From: Rana temporaria
Taxonomy: Eukaryota; Chordata; Amphibia; Anura; Ranidae
NCBI RefSeq assembly: GCF_905171775.1
Contig: NC_053490.1
Location: forward strand, 85,146,286 to 85,210,285
DNA length: 64,000 bases
Reading direction: 5' to 3'
Part shown: in pieces, positions 11,344 to 22,074 of the stretch
Numbering within the stretch: the first letter of the stretch is position 1
How the letters are laid out: every line of letters starts with the position of its first letter
Translations under genes and position numbers: made by a program
The notes under the pieces: generated by a model
Seen by the model: only the letters and a program-made list of their open reading frames with translations
What the model was told of the DNA's origin: nothing
Database searches by the model: none

Positions 11344-12469
11344 CCACTTCCCGCCCAGCCTATGGCCGATTTACGTCCGGGAAGTGGTTACACAATCCTG
11401 ACAGGACGTCCTGCAGGATTTCATGCCGCACGCGCCTGTGGGGGCACGCAGCGCGGCGATCGGTGATGCGGGGTGTCAGTCTGACACCCTGCATCTCCGA
11501 TCTCGGTAAAGAGTCTCTCACGGAGACGGAGACTCTTTACCACGTGATCAGCCGTGTCCAATCACGGCTGATCACGATGTAAACAGGAAGAGCCATCGAT
11601 GGCTCTTCCTCACTCGCGTCTTACAGACGCGAGTATAGGAGAGCCGATCGGCGGCTCTCCTGACAGGGGGCGTTCGCGCTGATTGTTTATCAGCGCAGCC
11701 CCCCCTCGGATCACCACACTGGACCACCAGGGATGCCCACCCTGGACCACCAGGGTGTGCAAAAACAAAAAAAATATAGAACAAAAAAACAAAAAGCATT
11801 AAAAAATAAGAAAAAAGATGCCAATCAGTGCCCACAAATGGGCACTGACTGGGAAAATCAGTGCCACCCCACAGTGCCCATCCATGCACAGTGCCCACCT
11901 ATCAGTGCCCACCTGTGCCACCCATAAGTATCCATCAGTGCCACCCATAAGTGCCGCCCATAAGTATCCATCAGTGCCACCCATAAGTGCCGCCCATCTG
12001 TGCCGCCCATGAGTGCCCATCAGTGCCGCCCATGAGTGCCCATCAGTGCCGCCTATGAGTGCCCATCAGTGCCGCATAGCAGCGCCGCCAATCAATGCCA
12101 CCTCATCTGTGCCGTCAGTACTACCTCATCGATGTCCATCAGTGCCATCTCATCGGTGCCCATCAGTGCCGCCATATCAGTGCCCGTAATTGAAAGAGAA
12201 AAACTTATTTACAAAAAAATTAACCTAAAAAAAGAAAAAGGTTTTTTTGTTTCAAAATTTGCAGTCTTTTTTTAGTTGTTGCGCAAAAAAAAAACGCAGA
12301 GGTGATCAAATAACAACAAAAGAAAGCTCTATTTGTGGGGAAAAAAGGACGCCAATTTTGTTTGGGTACAGTGTTGTATGACCGCGCAATTGCCATTCAA
12401 AGTGCGACAGTGTTGAAAGCTGAAAATTGGCTTGGCGGGAAGGTGCGTAAGTGCCTGGTATGGAAGTGG
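11344..12469. mobile_element. TTAA-flanked, piggyBac-like non-autonomous element
   Basis: TTAA lies at both borders (11340-11343 and 12470-12473), with inverted ends CCACTTCC / GGAAGTGG. A TTAA target duplication is diagnostic for piggyBac, although short ends alone leave other assignments possible. The interior holds inverted segments (for example around 11500-11590) and a minisatellite (11820-12190). No transposase frame is seen. Confidence 0.65.
11820..12190. repeat. Degenerate 'cagtgccgcccat' minisatellite
   Basis: Words such as 'cagtgccacccataagt' and 'cagtgccgcccatgagtgc' repeat with units of about 14-32 bp. Open frames through the array simply follow the repeat. Confidence 0.75.
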
Positions 12470-12639
12470 TTAAGGGAATCCAGTGCCCCCCCAGAACTAG
12501 TGTGTGGGTCCCCTGAAAATTACTGGGCGGGGTTATACAAAAACAGGGTGTGACCTTGACAGGAAGGGGTGGGTCATTTTTCTATTAGGAGGTGCAGATA
12601 TGTAGTCAGGCCTAGGGCAGAACCAAACCTTAATATACT

Positions 12640-12828
12640 ACTGCATATTAGGGCTTATTTAGACCGGAACCGATTTACAGCGTGTTTTTATATTGTGGGA
12701 GGAAACCCACGCAGGCACAGGGAGAACATGCAAACTCCATGCAGATGCTGTCACGGGCGGGATTCGAACCAACGACTCTTTTGCTGCTAGGTCAAAGTGC
12801 TATACACTACACCACTGTGGTGAACGAA
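12640..12828 (-). mobile_element. tRNA-derived SINE
   Basis: Read on the minus strand, it begins with a tRNA-like head. A TGGTGTAGTGTATAGCAC stretch (polymerase III A-box-like) is followed about 40 nt later by GGTTCGAATCCCG (B-box). The body then contains 'gtgggtttcctcccac', a motif common in vertebrate tRNA SINE bodies. The acceptor stem cannot be completed, so this is not a functional tRNA gene. Confidence 0.7.
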
Positions 12829-13637
12829 CATGATTGCAGCTGAAAGCATGAGATCTTTTTTTTTTTTTTTCAATACCATGCTTTCCAGCCTTATTGACCC
12901 CGCCTCTCTCCATAAAGAGGACCTGTCACACACTAGTCCTATTACAAGGGATGTTTACATTCCTTGTAATAGGAAGAAAACTGATCATTTTTTTTTTATT
13001 TTTTTATTTCAGTGTAAAACATTATAAAACTAAATAAAAATAAATAAGAAAACCCCAAAAAAAAAATTTAAAGCGCCCCGTCGCGACGAGCTCGCGCACA
13101 GAAGCAAACGCATACGCGAGTAGCGCCCGCATATGAAAACAATATTCAAACCACACAAGTGAGGTATCGCCGCGATCGTTAGAGTGAGAGCAATAATTCT
13201 AGCCCTAGACCTACTCTGCAACTCAAAAAATGCAACCTGTAGAATTTTTTAAACGTCGCCTATCAAGTTTTTTAAAGGGTAAAAGTTTGACGCCATGCCA
13301 CGAGCGGGCGCAATTTTTAAGCGTGACATGTTGGGTATCATTTTACTCGGCGTAACATTATCTTTCACAATATAGAAAAAAATTGGGCAAAATGTATTGT
13401 TGTCTTATTTTTTAATTCGAAAAAGTGATTTTTATCCAAAAAAAGTGCGCTTGTAAGACCGCTGCGCAAATACGGTGTGACAAAAAGTATTGCAATGACT
13501 GCCATTTTATTCCCTAGGATGTCTGTTAAAAAAAAATATATAATGTTTGGGGGTTCTGATTAATTTTCTAGCCAAAAAATTGTGATTTTCACATGAAGGA
13601 GAGAAGTGCCAGAATTAACCCGGTGGGCAAGTGGTTA
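12829..13637. repeat. TTAA-family right-half fragment
   Basis: It shares 'ccacacaagtgaggtat' and 'actcggcgtaacat' with other family copies (8490-8740, and 27130-27420 inverted). It ends GGGCAAGTGGTTAA at 13624-13637, the mirror of the CCACTT left end. Inner A/T runs are slippage-prone. No gene is present. Confidence 0.55.
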
Positions 13638-13639
13638 AA

Positions 13640-15470
13640 GTACTCATGGCTATAAAGAATAGAGTCATTGCTCATTAAAAAAAAAAAAAAAAAAAGGGGG
13701 TCCCTCCAAATTAAATTACCAGGCCCTTCAGGTCTGGAATGGATATTAAGGGGAACCCCGCCGTAAAAACCAAAAAAAAAAATGACGTGCGGTTCCCGGC
13801 AAATATCCATTCCAGACCCTTCAGGTCTGGTGTGGATTTTAAGGGGAACTCCACCCCAAATTGAAAAAAAAAATGGCGTGGAGTCCCCCTAAAAATCCAC
13901 ACCAGACCCTTATCCGAGCACGTTGACCTGGCCGGCCGCAGAAAAGAGGGGGGGACAGAGTGCGGCCCCCCCCCCTCTCCTGAACCGCACCAGGCCACAT
14001 GCCCTCAACATGGGGAGGATGTCCCCATGTTGATGGGGACAAGGGTCTCATCCCCACAACCCTTGCCCGGTGGTTGTGGGGGTATGCGGGCGGGAGGTTT
14101 ATCAGAATCTGGAAGACCCCTTTAACAAAGGGGACCCCCAGATCCTGACCCCCCCCCCTGTGTGAAATGGTAATGGGGTACATTGTACCTCTACCATTTC
14201 ACCCCAAAAAAATGTCAAAGTGTTAAAAATGACAGTAGCCGGTTTTTGACAAATCTTTTAATAAAATCTTCTTTTCTTCTTTCCTTCGAGTTTCTTCCGC
14301 TGCTTCTTTCTTCTCTTCAACATCTTGCCCGACGTGTTCTTCTATCTTCTCCGTCCGTCCTTCCGCCTTCTGGTCCCGCATCTTGCCCGTTGTCTTCTCC
14401 GTCCGCCTCCTCGTCCGCATCTTGGGTCTTCTGCGGTCTTCTTCTCATGAGAAGTGAGTGTACACGGCGGGAACTTCTTCTCCGGGCGGCGCGATTGAAA
14501 TTGAATTCCCCCGCTGTGTGACGCTCGGCGACCCCGCCCCCCTCTGACGCACATGACCTTCTAAGGAGTTTACTTGTGGCGTCAGAGGGGGGCGGGTCCC
14601 AGGAGCGGGAAAACGGCGGCCAAATCAAATTCAAACGCAGGGGACGAGAAGGCGGCGGACCGAGAAGAAGACCGCAGAAGACCCAAGATGCGGACGAGGA
14701 GGCGGACGGAGAAGACAACGGGCAAGATGCGGGACCAGAAGGCGGAAGGACGGACGGAGAAGATAGAAGAACACGTCGGGCAAGATGTTGAAGAGAAGAA
14801 AGAAGCAGCGGAAGAAACTCGAAGGAAAGAAGAAAAGAAGATTTTATTAAAAGATTTGTCAAAAACCGGCTACTGTCATTTTTAACACTTTGACATTTTT
14901 TTGGGGTGAAATGGTAGAGGTACAATGTACCCCATTACCATTTCACACAGGGGGGGGGTCAGGATCTGGGGGTCCCCTTTGTTAAAGGGGTCTTCCAGAT
15001 TCTGATAAACCTCCCGCCCGCATACCCCCACAACCACCGGGCAAGGGTTGTGGGGGTGAGACCCTTGTCCCCATCAACATGGGGACATCCTCCCCATGTT
15101 GAGGGCATGTGGCCTGGTGCGGTTCAGGAGAGGGGGGGGCCGCACTCTGTCCCCCCCTCTTTTCTGCGGCCGGCCAGGTCAACGTGCTCGGATAAGGGTC
15201 TGGTGTGGATTTTTAGGGGGACTCCACGCCATTTTTTTTTTCAATTTGGGGTGGAGTTCCCCTTAAAATCCACACCAGACCTGAAGGGTCTGGAATGGAT
15301 ATTTGCCGGGAACCGCACGTCATTTTTTTTTTTGGTTTTTACGGCGGGGTTCCCCTTAATATCCATTCCAGACCTGAAGGGCCTGGTAATTTAATTTGGG
15401 GGAACCCCTACACATTTTTTTGTTTGTTTTATGAATGAATCCCTTTAGAATTGTCAGAGCCGACAATTCA
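13640..15470. mobile_element. Giant foldback element, copy 2 (near-perfect palindrome)
   Basis: Arms of about 850 bp are almost identical inverted copies, centred near 14550-14555. 'aggcccttcaggtctggaat' at about 13720 matches its complement near 15370, and the 14183-14440 block mirrors 14670-14925. The central spacer is only about 50 bp, between 'ccccctctgacgc' and 'gcgtcagaggggg'. The outermost tens of bases diverge. It belongs to the same family as 5830-7965, sharing 'ccctcaacatggg' and 'catttcac..ggggtacat' type blocks. Mirrored K/R/E-rich frames (up to 202 codons) are by-products of symmetry and purine bias. High arm identity suggests recent formation or arm-to-arm gene conversion. Confidence 0.8.
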
Positions 15471-15479
15471 TTATAGCCG

Positions 15480-15985
15480 CGTGTGAATTTTTAAATGACT
15501 TTTTTCCTTCTGAATGTCACTTTGTGCAGGGGGAGTTCTAAGTGCGGGAAAAATGCGCTATTTCACATGCTGACATTACACCCCCCCTAGGTACGAAATT
15601 TAAAGGAATATTTCACTTTTATTGTTTCACTTTAAGAATTATTAATTTCACTGCTCCCGAAAAAACGGCCGTTTTAAAAAATAAAAAAAGCATTGATACA
15701 TGTTCCCTGGGGCAGGACTGAGGTCCCCAAACACTTTTTAGGACAAAACTTGCAGATTAGCCTTTAAAATGAACACTTTTGATTTCTCCCATAGACTTCT
15801 ATAGGGAGTTCGGCGCGGCTTTACATATTAGTTTCAATGCGCCGGCTGCTACGCTGGTTCATGCGCCGAATTAAGCCTCCACCCGGAGTACTAATTAATG
15901 CATGAACCAGCGCAGCGCACATAGCTTAGTAAATCAGGCCCTGTGTGTATTAGAATAAAGCCGTCCTCTGAAATTCAGATTTAAA
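15480..15985. repeat. Repeat fragment ending 'tagtaaatcaggccctg'
   Basis: 'gcgccggctgctacgctggttcatgc' and, further on, 'gcatgaaccagcgcagcgc' form an inverted pair at about 15838-15920. The right border mirrors the repeat start at 5251. It is non-coding. Confidence 0.4.
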
Positions 15986-16480
15986 AAAGAATAGAATAGA
16001 ATAAAAACAGAAGAGAACAGAATAGAATAGAAAAAATTAAATAGAACAGAATGGAAATGAAATGAATACAGTAGAATAGCAAACAAAATAATAGAATAGA
16101 AAACAAATAGAATTGAATAAATGTATATGTCTTCTGAAATTTGAAAAGATTAAATAGAAAAAAACTAGAATAGAATAGAACAGAATAGAATAGAAATAAT
16201 ATAGATGTCTTCTGAAATTTGAATTTTGAAAAGAATAGAATAGAATAAAATAGAACACAATAGAAAAGAATGGAATAGAAAAAAAATTACTAGATTACAA
16301 TAGAATGGAATAGAATAGAAAGAATATAGCTGTCTTCCAAAATTTGAATGTCGAAAAGAATAGAATAGAATAAAATAGAATATAAAGAATATAGTAATCT
16401 TTCAACATTCTCATTTTGAAAAGAATAGAATATAATAGAAAATAAAAGAATAGACTAAAATAGAAAAAACTGGAATAGAT
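15986..16480. repeat. (TAGAA)n-type microsatellite array
   Basis: About 500 bp of imperfect 'agaatagaat' repeats are interrupted three times by a larger word ('gtcttctgaaatttgaa' and variants at about 16128, 16206 and 16331). This gives a higher-order period of roughly 80-120 bp. Confidence 0.85.
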
Positions 16481-16539
16481 TAGTAGTGGATTAGGTTCAG
16501 CTTTAACACTCATAGATAAATTTATCTTGGACAATAACA

Positions 16540-16661
16540 CAATGGGGGAGATTTACTAAAACTGGTGGACACATAATCTGGTGCAGTTGTGCATAGTTAT
16601 TCGAAGCTGATTGGTTACTATGCACAGCTACACCATATTCTGTGTGCACCAATTTTATTAA
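16540..16661. repeat. MITE interrupted by an LTR element
   Basis: 'gggggagatttactaaaact' begins a repeat whose interior has inverted 'gctgattggttactatgcac' type sequence. It is cut at 16666 by the LTR element below. Confidence 0.4.
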
Positions 16662-16666
16662 ATCCC

Positions 16667-17045
16667 TGTCAGGTCACCTGTGGCCAGGTGACAAGTGCAC
16701 CCCGCCTCTAGTGGAGCACCTTATAGCCGACTGCTGCGGACGGACCACCGAGAGGATATAGAGGAGAGGTTCGCTGGGGCACAAACAGGGATCCTACAGG
16801 CAGCTTGAGCCCAAGATTCCCCAGGGAGTGGAGTCTAAGACCCAGCTTGGGGTTCACCAGAGCCTCTAGTGGTGAGGATGGCCTTCGCTGCAGATGGTTC
16901 CAGGACGCGGCCCCTGGAGTCCCCTAGTTTACGCTCCGTATGGAGCCTTGAGGCGATTCAGTTTGCATTTGTAGCGCTATATAAGTAATTCATTCACTCA
17001 CTCAGAGAGGGGAAGCAGCACAAAGGTCAGCTGAAGAGACACAAG
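16667..17045 (-). repeat. Truncated 3' LTR with an inserted SINE/LINE tail
   Basis: 16667-16937 matches the 5' LTR from its TGTCAGGTC border. The LTR is then split by 'gaggcgattcagtttgcatt...gcgctatata...cactcactca' (about 16940-17004), a 3'-tail motif also seen at 63122-63178. LTR-like 'gagaggggaagcagcac' resumes before the gag junction. Confidence 0.65.
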
Positions 17046-17517
17046 CCGGTTCTTCGAAGATATTCAGAAAGGGGTTCAAGAAATTAGGCAGGCTAGAAAC
17101 CACTGGATCATTCAGTTCCCACAGAGGGGCTGCCCAGGCTAAAGCTTCACCGGAGAGGAGGGAAATGATATAGGCTATCTTAGCCCGATCAGACAGAAAG
17201 TGTTGAGGCTGGAGCTCAAAATGAATAGTGCATTGGCTAAGGAACCCCCTGCTGGCCTTGGAGTCCCCAGAAAAACGAGACGGAGCAGGCAGTTGTATTA
17301 AATGTGACTCTGCGACTGGTGCAATAGGTGCAGTCACTGGTTGTACTTGAGGTTGCTGATTCAGGGTTCCCAAAGAGGTCTGGAGCTGCTCGAAGCGGGA
17401 AGCCAGATCCTGAAGGAGCCGCATCACTTGCGTCTGATTAGATTCCTGAGTCTCAAGTCCGCGGACTATGCCCTGTAATGGATCGTCTGTGGAAATCGGC
17501 ACGTCGGCTGGGTTCAT
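17002..17517 (-). pseudogene. gag: Partial gag of sushi-type retrotransposon
   Basis: About 158 codons resemble Ty3/gypsy Gag. An N-terminal region with a Q/L-rich coiled-coil-like part (about residues 30-60) is followed by a capsid-like segment with 'PAPSRFSGD' (about residue 78) and 'SDRAKIAYIISLLSGEALAW' (about 107-126), a typical retrotransposon Gag motif. The paralogous segment in the 39433 gag has 'FLISLLSDKALAWASPLWE'. The frame runs into LTR-derived sequence at about 17040, so the final residues are not Gag. The zinc knuckle and all of pol are gone. The ATG lies 13 nt after the LTR, as in its paralogue. Confidence 0.8.
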
Positions 17518-17529
17518 GGCTGTTCAAAC
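17514..17529 (-). promoter_or_regulatory. Self-priming-type primer binding site
   Basis: Directly after the LTR the minus strand reads GTTTGAACAGCC before the gag ATG. Its complement GGCTGTTCAA occurs at 18040-18031 in the same LTR, at the position expected for the RNA 5' end (30 nt past the TATA). No tRNA 3'-end match is needed. This follows the Tf1/sushi self-priming arrangement. Confidence 0.6.
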
Positions 17530-18206
17530 TGTCAGGTCACCTGTGGCCAGGTGACAAGTGCACCCTGTTGGGGTCAGGGGTGCACCACAGGGTAGTGAAC
17601 CTTATAGCTGACTGCTGCAGACGAACCACAGAGCGGATATGGAGGAGAGGTTTGCTGGGGCACAAACAGGGATCCTACAGGCAGCTTGAGCCCAAGATTC
17701 CCCAGGACGCGGAGTCTAAGACCCAGCTTGGTGTTCACCAGAGCCTCTAGTGGTGAGGATGACCTTCGCTGCAGCTGGATCCAGGTCGCGGCCCCTGGAG
17801 TCCCCTAGGTCACGCTCCGTAGGGAGAGAGGGGAAGCAGCACACAGGACACAAGTGATAGTGGAGGGTAAGCCAAGGTCGGGGCAACAAGCAGACGTAGA
17901 TTAACCAAGGGACAGGCCAAGGGTCAAGGTCACAGGCAAACAGGAGTAGTCGTAGACAAGCCAAAGTCCTTACACAGAGATATTAACGTAGCACACGGCA
18001 AGCAGGAACACAAAGCTCTTCCTCACAACGTTGAACAGCCAAGCAGACCTGCAGTGCACTAGTTAATATAGAGTTCCTGGGATGGCCTGGGGTGGAGCCA
18101 ACCAGGGAGGAGAGATGATAAAAGGCAGCCAGATAAGAGAGTCAGGCCTCTAATGAACACATGGAGGAGAAGGTAAGCTGCCAGACATTATTGCATATCC
18201 ATGACA
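17530..18206 (-). repeat. 5' LTR of the deleted element
   Basis: The 677-bp LTR begins TGTCATGGATATGC and ends CACCTGACA on the minus strand (TG...CA ends). A TATA-like TATATTAACT lies at 18070-18061. Thirty nucleotides downstream, at 18040-18031, is GGCTGTTCAA, which is complementary to the sequence immediately after the LTR. Confidence 0.8.
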
Positions 18207-18211
18207 ATCCC

Positions 18212-18699
18212 CCCCCCCCCCCCCATGTTTTCTTACCAAACTGTCCTAATAAATATGATTTTATCACCAATTGTAAAATCTTGTTTCTTCTTATCACAAC
18301 TACTTGGCATCAAGGACTAAGAAATCACTTCAAAGTACACGTACCCACCATCAGTGTAAATGACACTGTATACATTCATTTGGCACACTCACATTTATTC
18401 ATCAAACACTTGGCTTCAGCACAAAGCCTCTGTGGCTCCAAGCCCTCCTAATCTCTCCCCATTTACTCATGTGGTAGGGTAATAGCTGTTTATAATGAGA
18501 AAGCTATTAGCTGCTTCCTGCTAAGAACTTAGGCATTAGAAACTTGTTGTAATCATCTTTGAAAAAATAATCTTGCCAAAAACAAAATCATTATAATGTG
18601 ATTAAAGCTGAGGAGAGGCACCTATAGTTTATATACTCTGTTCATTTATAGAGTAATTAAAGCAAGAACTGGACTTTAAGCACTTTACCCATCAAGTGT
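18212..18699. other. Unrecognised sequence with C-run
   Basis: It starts with a homopolymeric C tract (18209-18224). The rest is AT-rich and unassigned, apart from possible continuation of the MITE begun at 16540. Confidence 0.35.
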
Positions 18700-19156
18700 T
18701 ATAAGATGTAAAGGAACACTCTAATCACATTTGAATATAAAGGGGATATAAACCATTGAATGTTTGAATAGACAACACCGACCAGCTGTAAAGAATCAAT
18801 ATGTTGCTGGTTACTTCTTGATGAAAAGTGGATGAGGCAGTGGCTGAATTATCAGGGTCGCAACAGTCGCCGCTGCTTTCTACGCTCTCTACGTTGCAGA
18901 TAGAGAAAGGAGCTGTGTGGTAGTGGGCGTCCTGACTCTCTAGTAGTCCAAGGGAGGGGGCGAGCACAACACTCCACACCAGGGAGAAAGCCTTGCATTA
19001 CTGTGTGGAGTTACAGACAGAAGAACAGGAAGTGAGGATTTCACAGAAAAAATAAGGACATTTAAAAGCAAAATCGAAGAATGAGGTAAGTGAAAGAGGA
19101 CTGCACTAAGGTAAAGGAAGCTATTTAGGAAAAAAAATTGTACCTTTACAACCCCT
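18700..19156. repeat. TTAA-flanked MITE ('acaacccctttaa' family), copy 1
   Basis: The right end is ACCTTTACAACCCCTTTAA with TTAA at 19157-19160. The interior 'gaggtaagtga...ggactgcactaaggtaaagg' matches 27047-27083. The left border is unclear. Non-coding. Confidence 0.55.
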
Positions 19157-19160
19157 TTAA

Positions 19161-20005
19161 GGTTAAAAACCTTTTGCAGTGCAGCAGTCCCCCAGAGCCC
19201 CCCTTTTACTTACCTGAACCCATTTGTTCCAGCAACGGGGACAAGCACAGCAGCTCCAGCCGCTGTTTTGGGAGGCGGGGGCAGGCCAGAGTCCTGCTTT
19301 CTGTGTTAATGGACGCAGCAGCAGGACTTGGAAGCGCACCCACACAAGTGTCCCCTTGGGAAGCGGAGGAGCCAGGAGCACCGCTGGGGGACCCCAGAAG
19401 AGCAGGATCAGGGCCACTCCGTGCAAAACCCTTGCACAGAGGACATGTTTGTTATTTTTTTTTAAAAACCTTTACAACCCCTTTATGGAACTACAGACTA
19501 GTGAAAAATAAATGTGCCAAAGTCAGACTTATTGTTTCATTTCTGCTCCATAGGCATAAAGTCCGAAAATTGTTGTCCTATGCTTTGACCATCAGCTTAG
19601 AGCTGAAGTAACCATTAGGCCCTGTTCACACCTGAGTGATTTTCTGCCAAATCCCATTAATTTCAATGGCCCCTGTTCACATCTGAGCATTCTGTCGCCT
19701 GAAACAAAACGCTTGTCGCTCAAAAAAGTACATGAGTTTTTTTTTCTTCAATAGAAACACCTGAGTTGAGTGTTTTACAAGTGTTTTCATTTGACTAATT
19801 TTCTGCTCAAACAGCAGCTCTCCATCCCTAATTTCATCTCCCTCTCCTCCCTCTAGTGCTTTTTATTGGCTAAACAAGCCAATGAAGCTAAAAAAAAAGG
19901 ATTGTAATACACCTAAAACTCTTGTAAAAAGCTGAAGAAAAAAAGCTTTAAAAAAAATGCCAGAAAAAAGGCAGTAAATCGCTACGCTCAGGTCTAAATG
20001 GAGCC
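19161..20005. other. Unrecognised, with MITE-like fragments
   Basis: 'aaaacctttacaacccctttatgg' at about 19466-19489 is another end fragment of the TTAA MITE family. The open frame at 19138-19611 crosses repeats and shows no domain, so it is not called as a gene. Confidence 0.35.
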
Positions 20006-20008
20006 TTA

Positions 20009-20047
20009 TGCCGCGTACACACAACCGTTTTTCGGGTTGTAAAAAAT
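20009..20047. repeat. Left terminal inverted repeat of Harbinger
   Basis: Begins TGCCGCGTACACAC after TTA and runs to 'gttgtaaaaaat'. It pairs with the right copy at 35 of 39 positions. Confidence 0.9.
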
Positions 20048-20209
20048 TACATTTTTAGTGGTCTAGTAAAAACGTAAAAAAAGTAAAAGTAAAAAAAAAA
20101 GTTTTTTTCAACCCGATAGTTAAAACAGCCTTGCCTACACATGATCATGAAAAAAAAATGCTCTAGCAAAGCGCAGTGACGTACAACACGTACAACGGCA
20201 CTATAAAGG

Positions 20210-20216
20210 GGAAGTT
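20210..20216 (+). promoter_or_regulatory. Candidate TATA box for the transposase gene
   Basis: 'cactataaagggg' lies about 200 bp inside the left end and some 300 bp upstream of the first recognisable transposase exon. A near-identical context, 'gtatataaaggga', precedes the MADF gene at 24055. Confidence 0.4.
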
Positions 20217-20530
20217 CCATTGGGATGGCGCCACCCTTGGGGCTGCATTTGCTGATTTTGTGTTACCGCGTGTTAGTAAAAGTTTAGTGAGAGACGATTT
20301 GCGCTTTTCAGTATTCGTGCTTTAATGATCGTTTTCTGGTGTTCAGTTTTTGCTCTGTCTTTCAGTGCTTGTAGTCAGTTTGTATCTGTTTTTGCAGTGC
20401 GTTGTTGTCCGCTCGTTACTGTATTTCAGGTCGTTCTTCAGAGGCCTTGCTTTTCTTCAGTGCGTTCTTTTAGTTCGTTCTGATTAGACGACCGTTTTCT
20501 AGCCAGGTTGCGGGTACGTTCTCGTTGCAG

Positions 20531-22074
20531 AGATCGTGCTGTGCTTGGTGCTGGGATTTCTGCTTTATCCCGGCTCCAGTCCATGAACAGGGTGAGGAGG
20601 AGTTTGCAGAGGCTAGTTGCTACGTTGCGCTACCTGGCAACAGGGAGAAGCTTGCGGGACCTCAAGTTCTCGACAGGCATCTCCCCCCGGGGTCTAGGGA
20701 TCATAATCCCAGACACCTGTTCTGTTATAATCTAAGTCCTGCAGGAGGACTACGTTAAGGTAAGTTTTGTCCTTTAACCTCACAATCTATGTATTTAATG
20801 CTTGCTTATGTATTGTATTTTTTGAATTAGTCCCTAATTAACATGTTTGTAATATGCTGTGAATGTCTCCTTTGTCCCCATGAATGCTGTACGCTTTTAA
20901 TGCTCCTTTTTTGGCCTACATGCATATTTCCAATAGCCAACCTCTCCAGCATTCTATCCTGGGCCCAAACACACCTAGCCTAGTCACTTCCCAAAGTATT
21001 TTGTCTGCTCCATTGTAGTGCAAACCCGCCCCCCCGCCCCTAAAATGTGAGCATTTACATTTTTTAGGGAATTCAGATAGAGTGATAGAGCCTTTATTTC
21101 TGAGGTCCCAAACTCATCTTGAACCCCCCTCCCCCAAAAAAAATGTATTGGGCCATCAGAGGTGGTGATGAATCTGATTAGTGATCCATTATTTTTTTTG
21201 GTCTTAAAATACTCCTTCAAATCAATGATATACTAATGTTTTTGGCAAGAATGTTTTGGATAATCTGATTGCAATGTTTGTCTCAAAGTATTTTTTTTTT
21301 TTTGTTACTCCACAGTTCCCTTCTACGCCACAGGAATGGCAGACTGTGGCATCAGAGTTTTCCCAGCGTTGGAACTTTCCAAACTGTGGAGGAGCCAATG
21401 ATGGCAAGCACGTCCACATCGTGCCACCACCCCATTCGGGATCCTATTATTTTAATTATAAAGGATTCCACAGTATCGTGATGATGGCGGTGATGTCGGC
21501 CAATTATGATTTTCTATTTGTTGATGTGGGGGAAAATGGGCGGATGTCTGATGGCCGAGTGTTTGCCCAGACAGAGTTCGCCCAACGGCTCCAATCAGAT
21601 GACCTGGCATTGCCACCTGCAGCAGAGAATGAAGAGAGACTACCCTTTGTGTTCATTGCAGATGAGGCATTTGCGCTGGGTCCCCACCTGATGAGGCCTT
21701 TTCTCCATAACCCTCACCCCTGAGAGGAGGGTGTTTAATTATATGCTGGCCAGAGCCAGAAGGGTGGTAGAAAATGCCTTTGGCGTCATGGTCAGCCGTT
21801 TCCGCTTATTTCTCACCTCCATCAACCTTGCGGAGTACAAATGGAACCATGAAGTAATATGCTGTTGCATTCTCCATAACTTTTTAAAGAAAAATTCTAC
21901 CAATTATTTATCATCCATTGGGCCTGATGAGGCCATTCAACAATCCCAAATGGCATTGCCGGCCCAGGAGCTGGCCCTACAGGCTTGGCCCCCCAAAGCG
22001 CCCGTGATGTCCGCCAACAATATGTTGATTATTTTATGGGTAGGGGGGCCATTGCAATGCCTGATGATGTTTAA
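20531..22074 (+). pseudogene. PIF/Harbinger DDE transposase (HARBI1-like), inactivated
   Basis: Two exons are visible. Exon 1 (from about 20531 after 'ttgcag', to 20759) encodes the helical segment with 'LVATLRYLATG' and ends AAG|GTAAGT. Exon 2 starts at 21316 after a T-tract and 'ccacag', with phase preserved. The nuclease domain has GANDGKH (first Asp, codon 21400), 'YKGFHSIVMMAV', 'DEAF' (second Asp, 21661) and 'VENAFG' (Glu, 21770), the DDE triad of this family. Three lesions are seen: an in-frame TAA at 20733-20735 in place of an expected Gln codon, a frameshift near 21715, and a second in the C-run 21989-21994. The C-terminal 'YFMGRGAIAMPDDV' is followed by TAA at 22072-22074. The N-terminal region ahead of LVATLRYL does not resemble the family and may be truncated. 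The protein would cut and join the transposon ends, and needs the Myb-like partner in known Harbingers. Confidence 0.85.

Larger units (their letters stand above)
16667..18206 (-). mobile_element. Internally deleted sushi-type Ty3/gypsy element
   Basis: The element is bounded by a perfect 5-bp duplication atccc (16662-16666, 18207-18211). Read on the minus strand it has a full 5' LTR (18206-17530), a gag start and partial gag (17517 to about 17040), then a truncated 3' LTR (to 16667). Protease, reverse transcriptase, RNase H and integrase are missing altogether. The gag and LTR architecture parallel the young element at 38895-48139 but the sequence is a different family. Confidence 0.85.

Noticed and set aside
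12640..12828. Possible tRNA gene on the minus strand
   Set aside because: A- and B-box-like motifs are present but no acceptor stem or complete cloverleaf can be formed. The following body marks it as a SINE.
14183..14925. Frames of 112-202 codons mirrored between plus and minus strands
   Set aside because: The same peptides appear on both strands because the region is a palindrome. They are low-complexity with no family signature.
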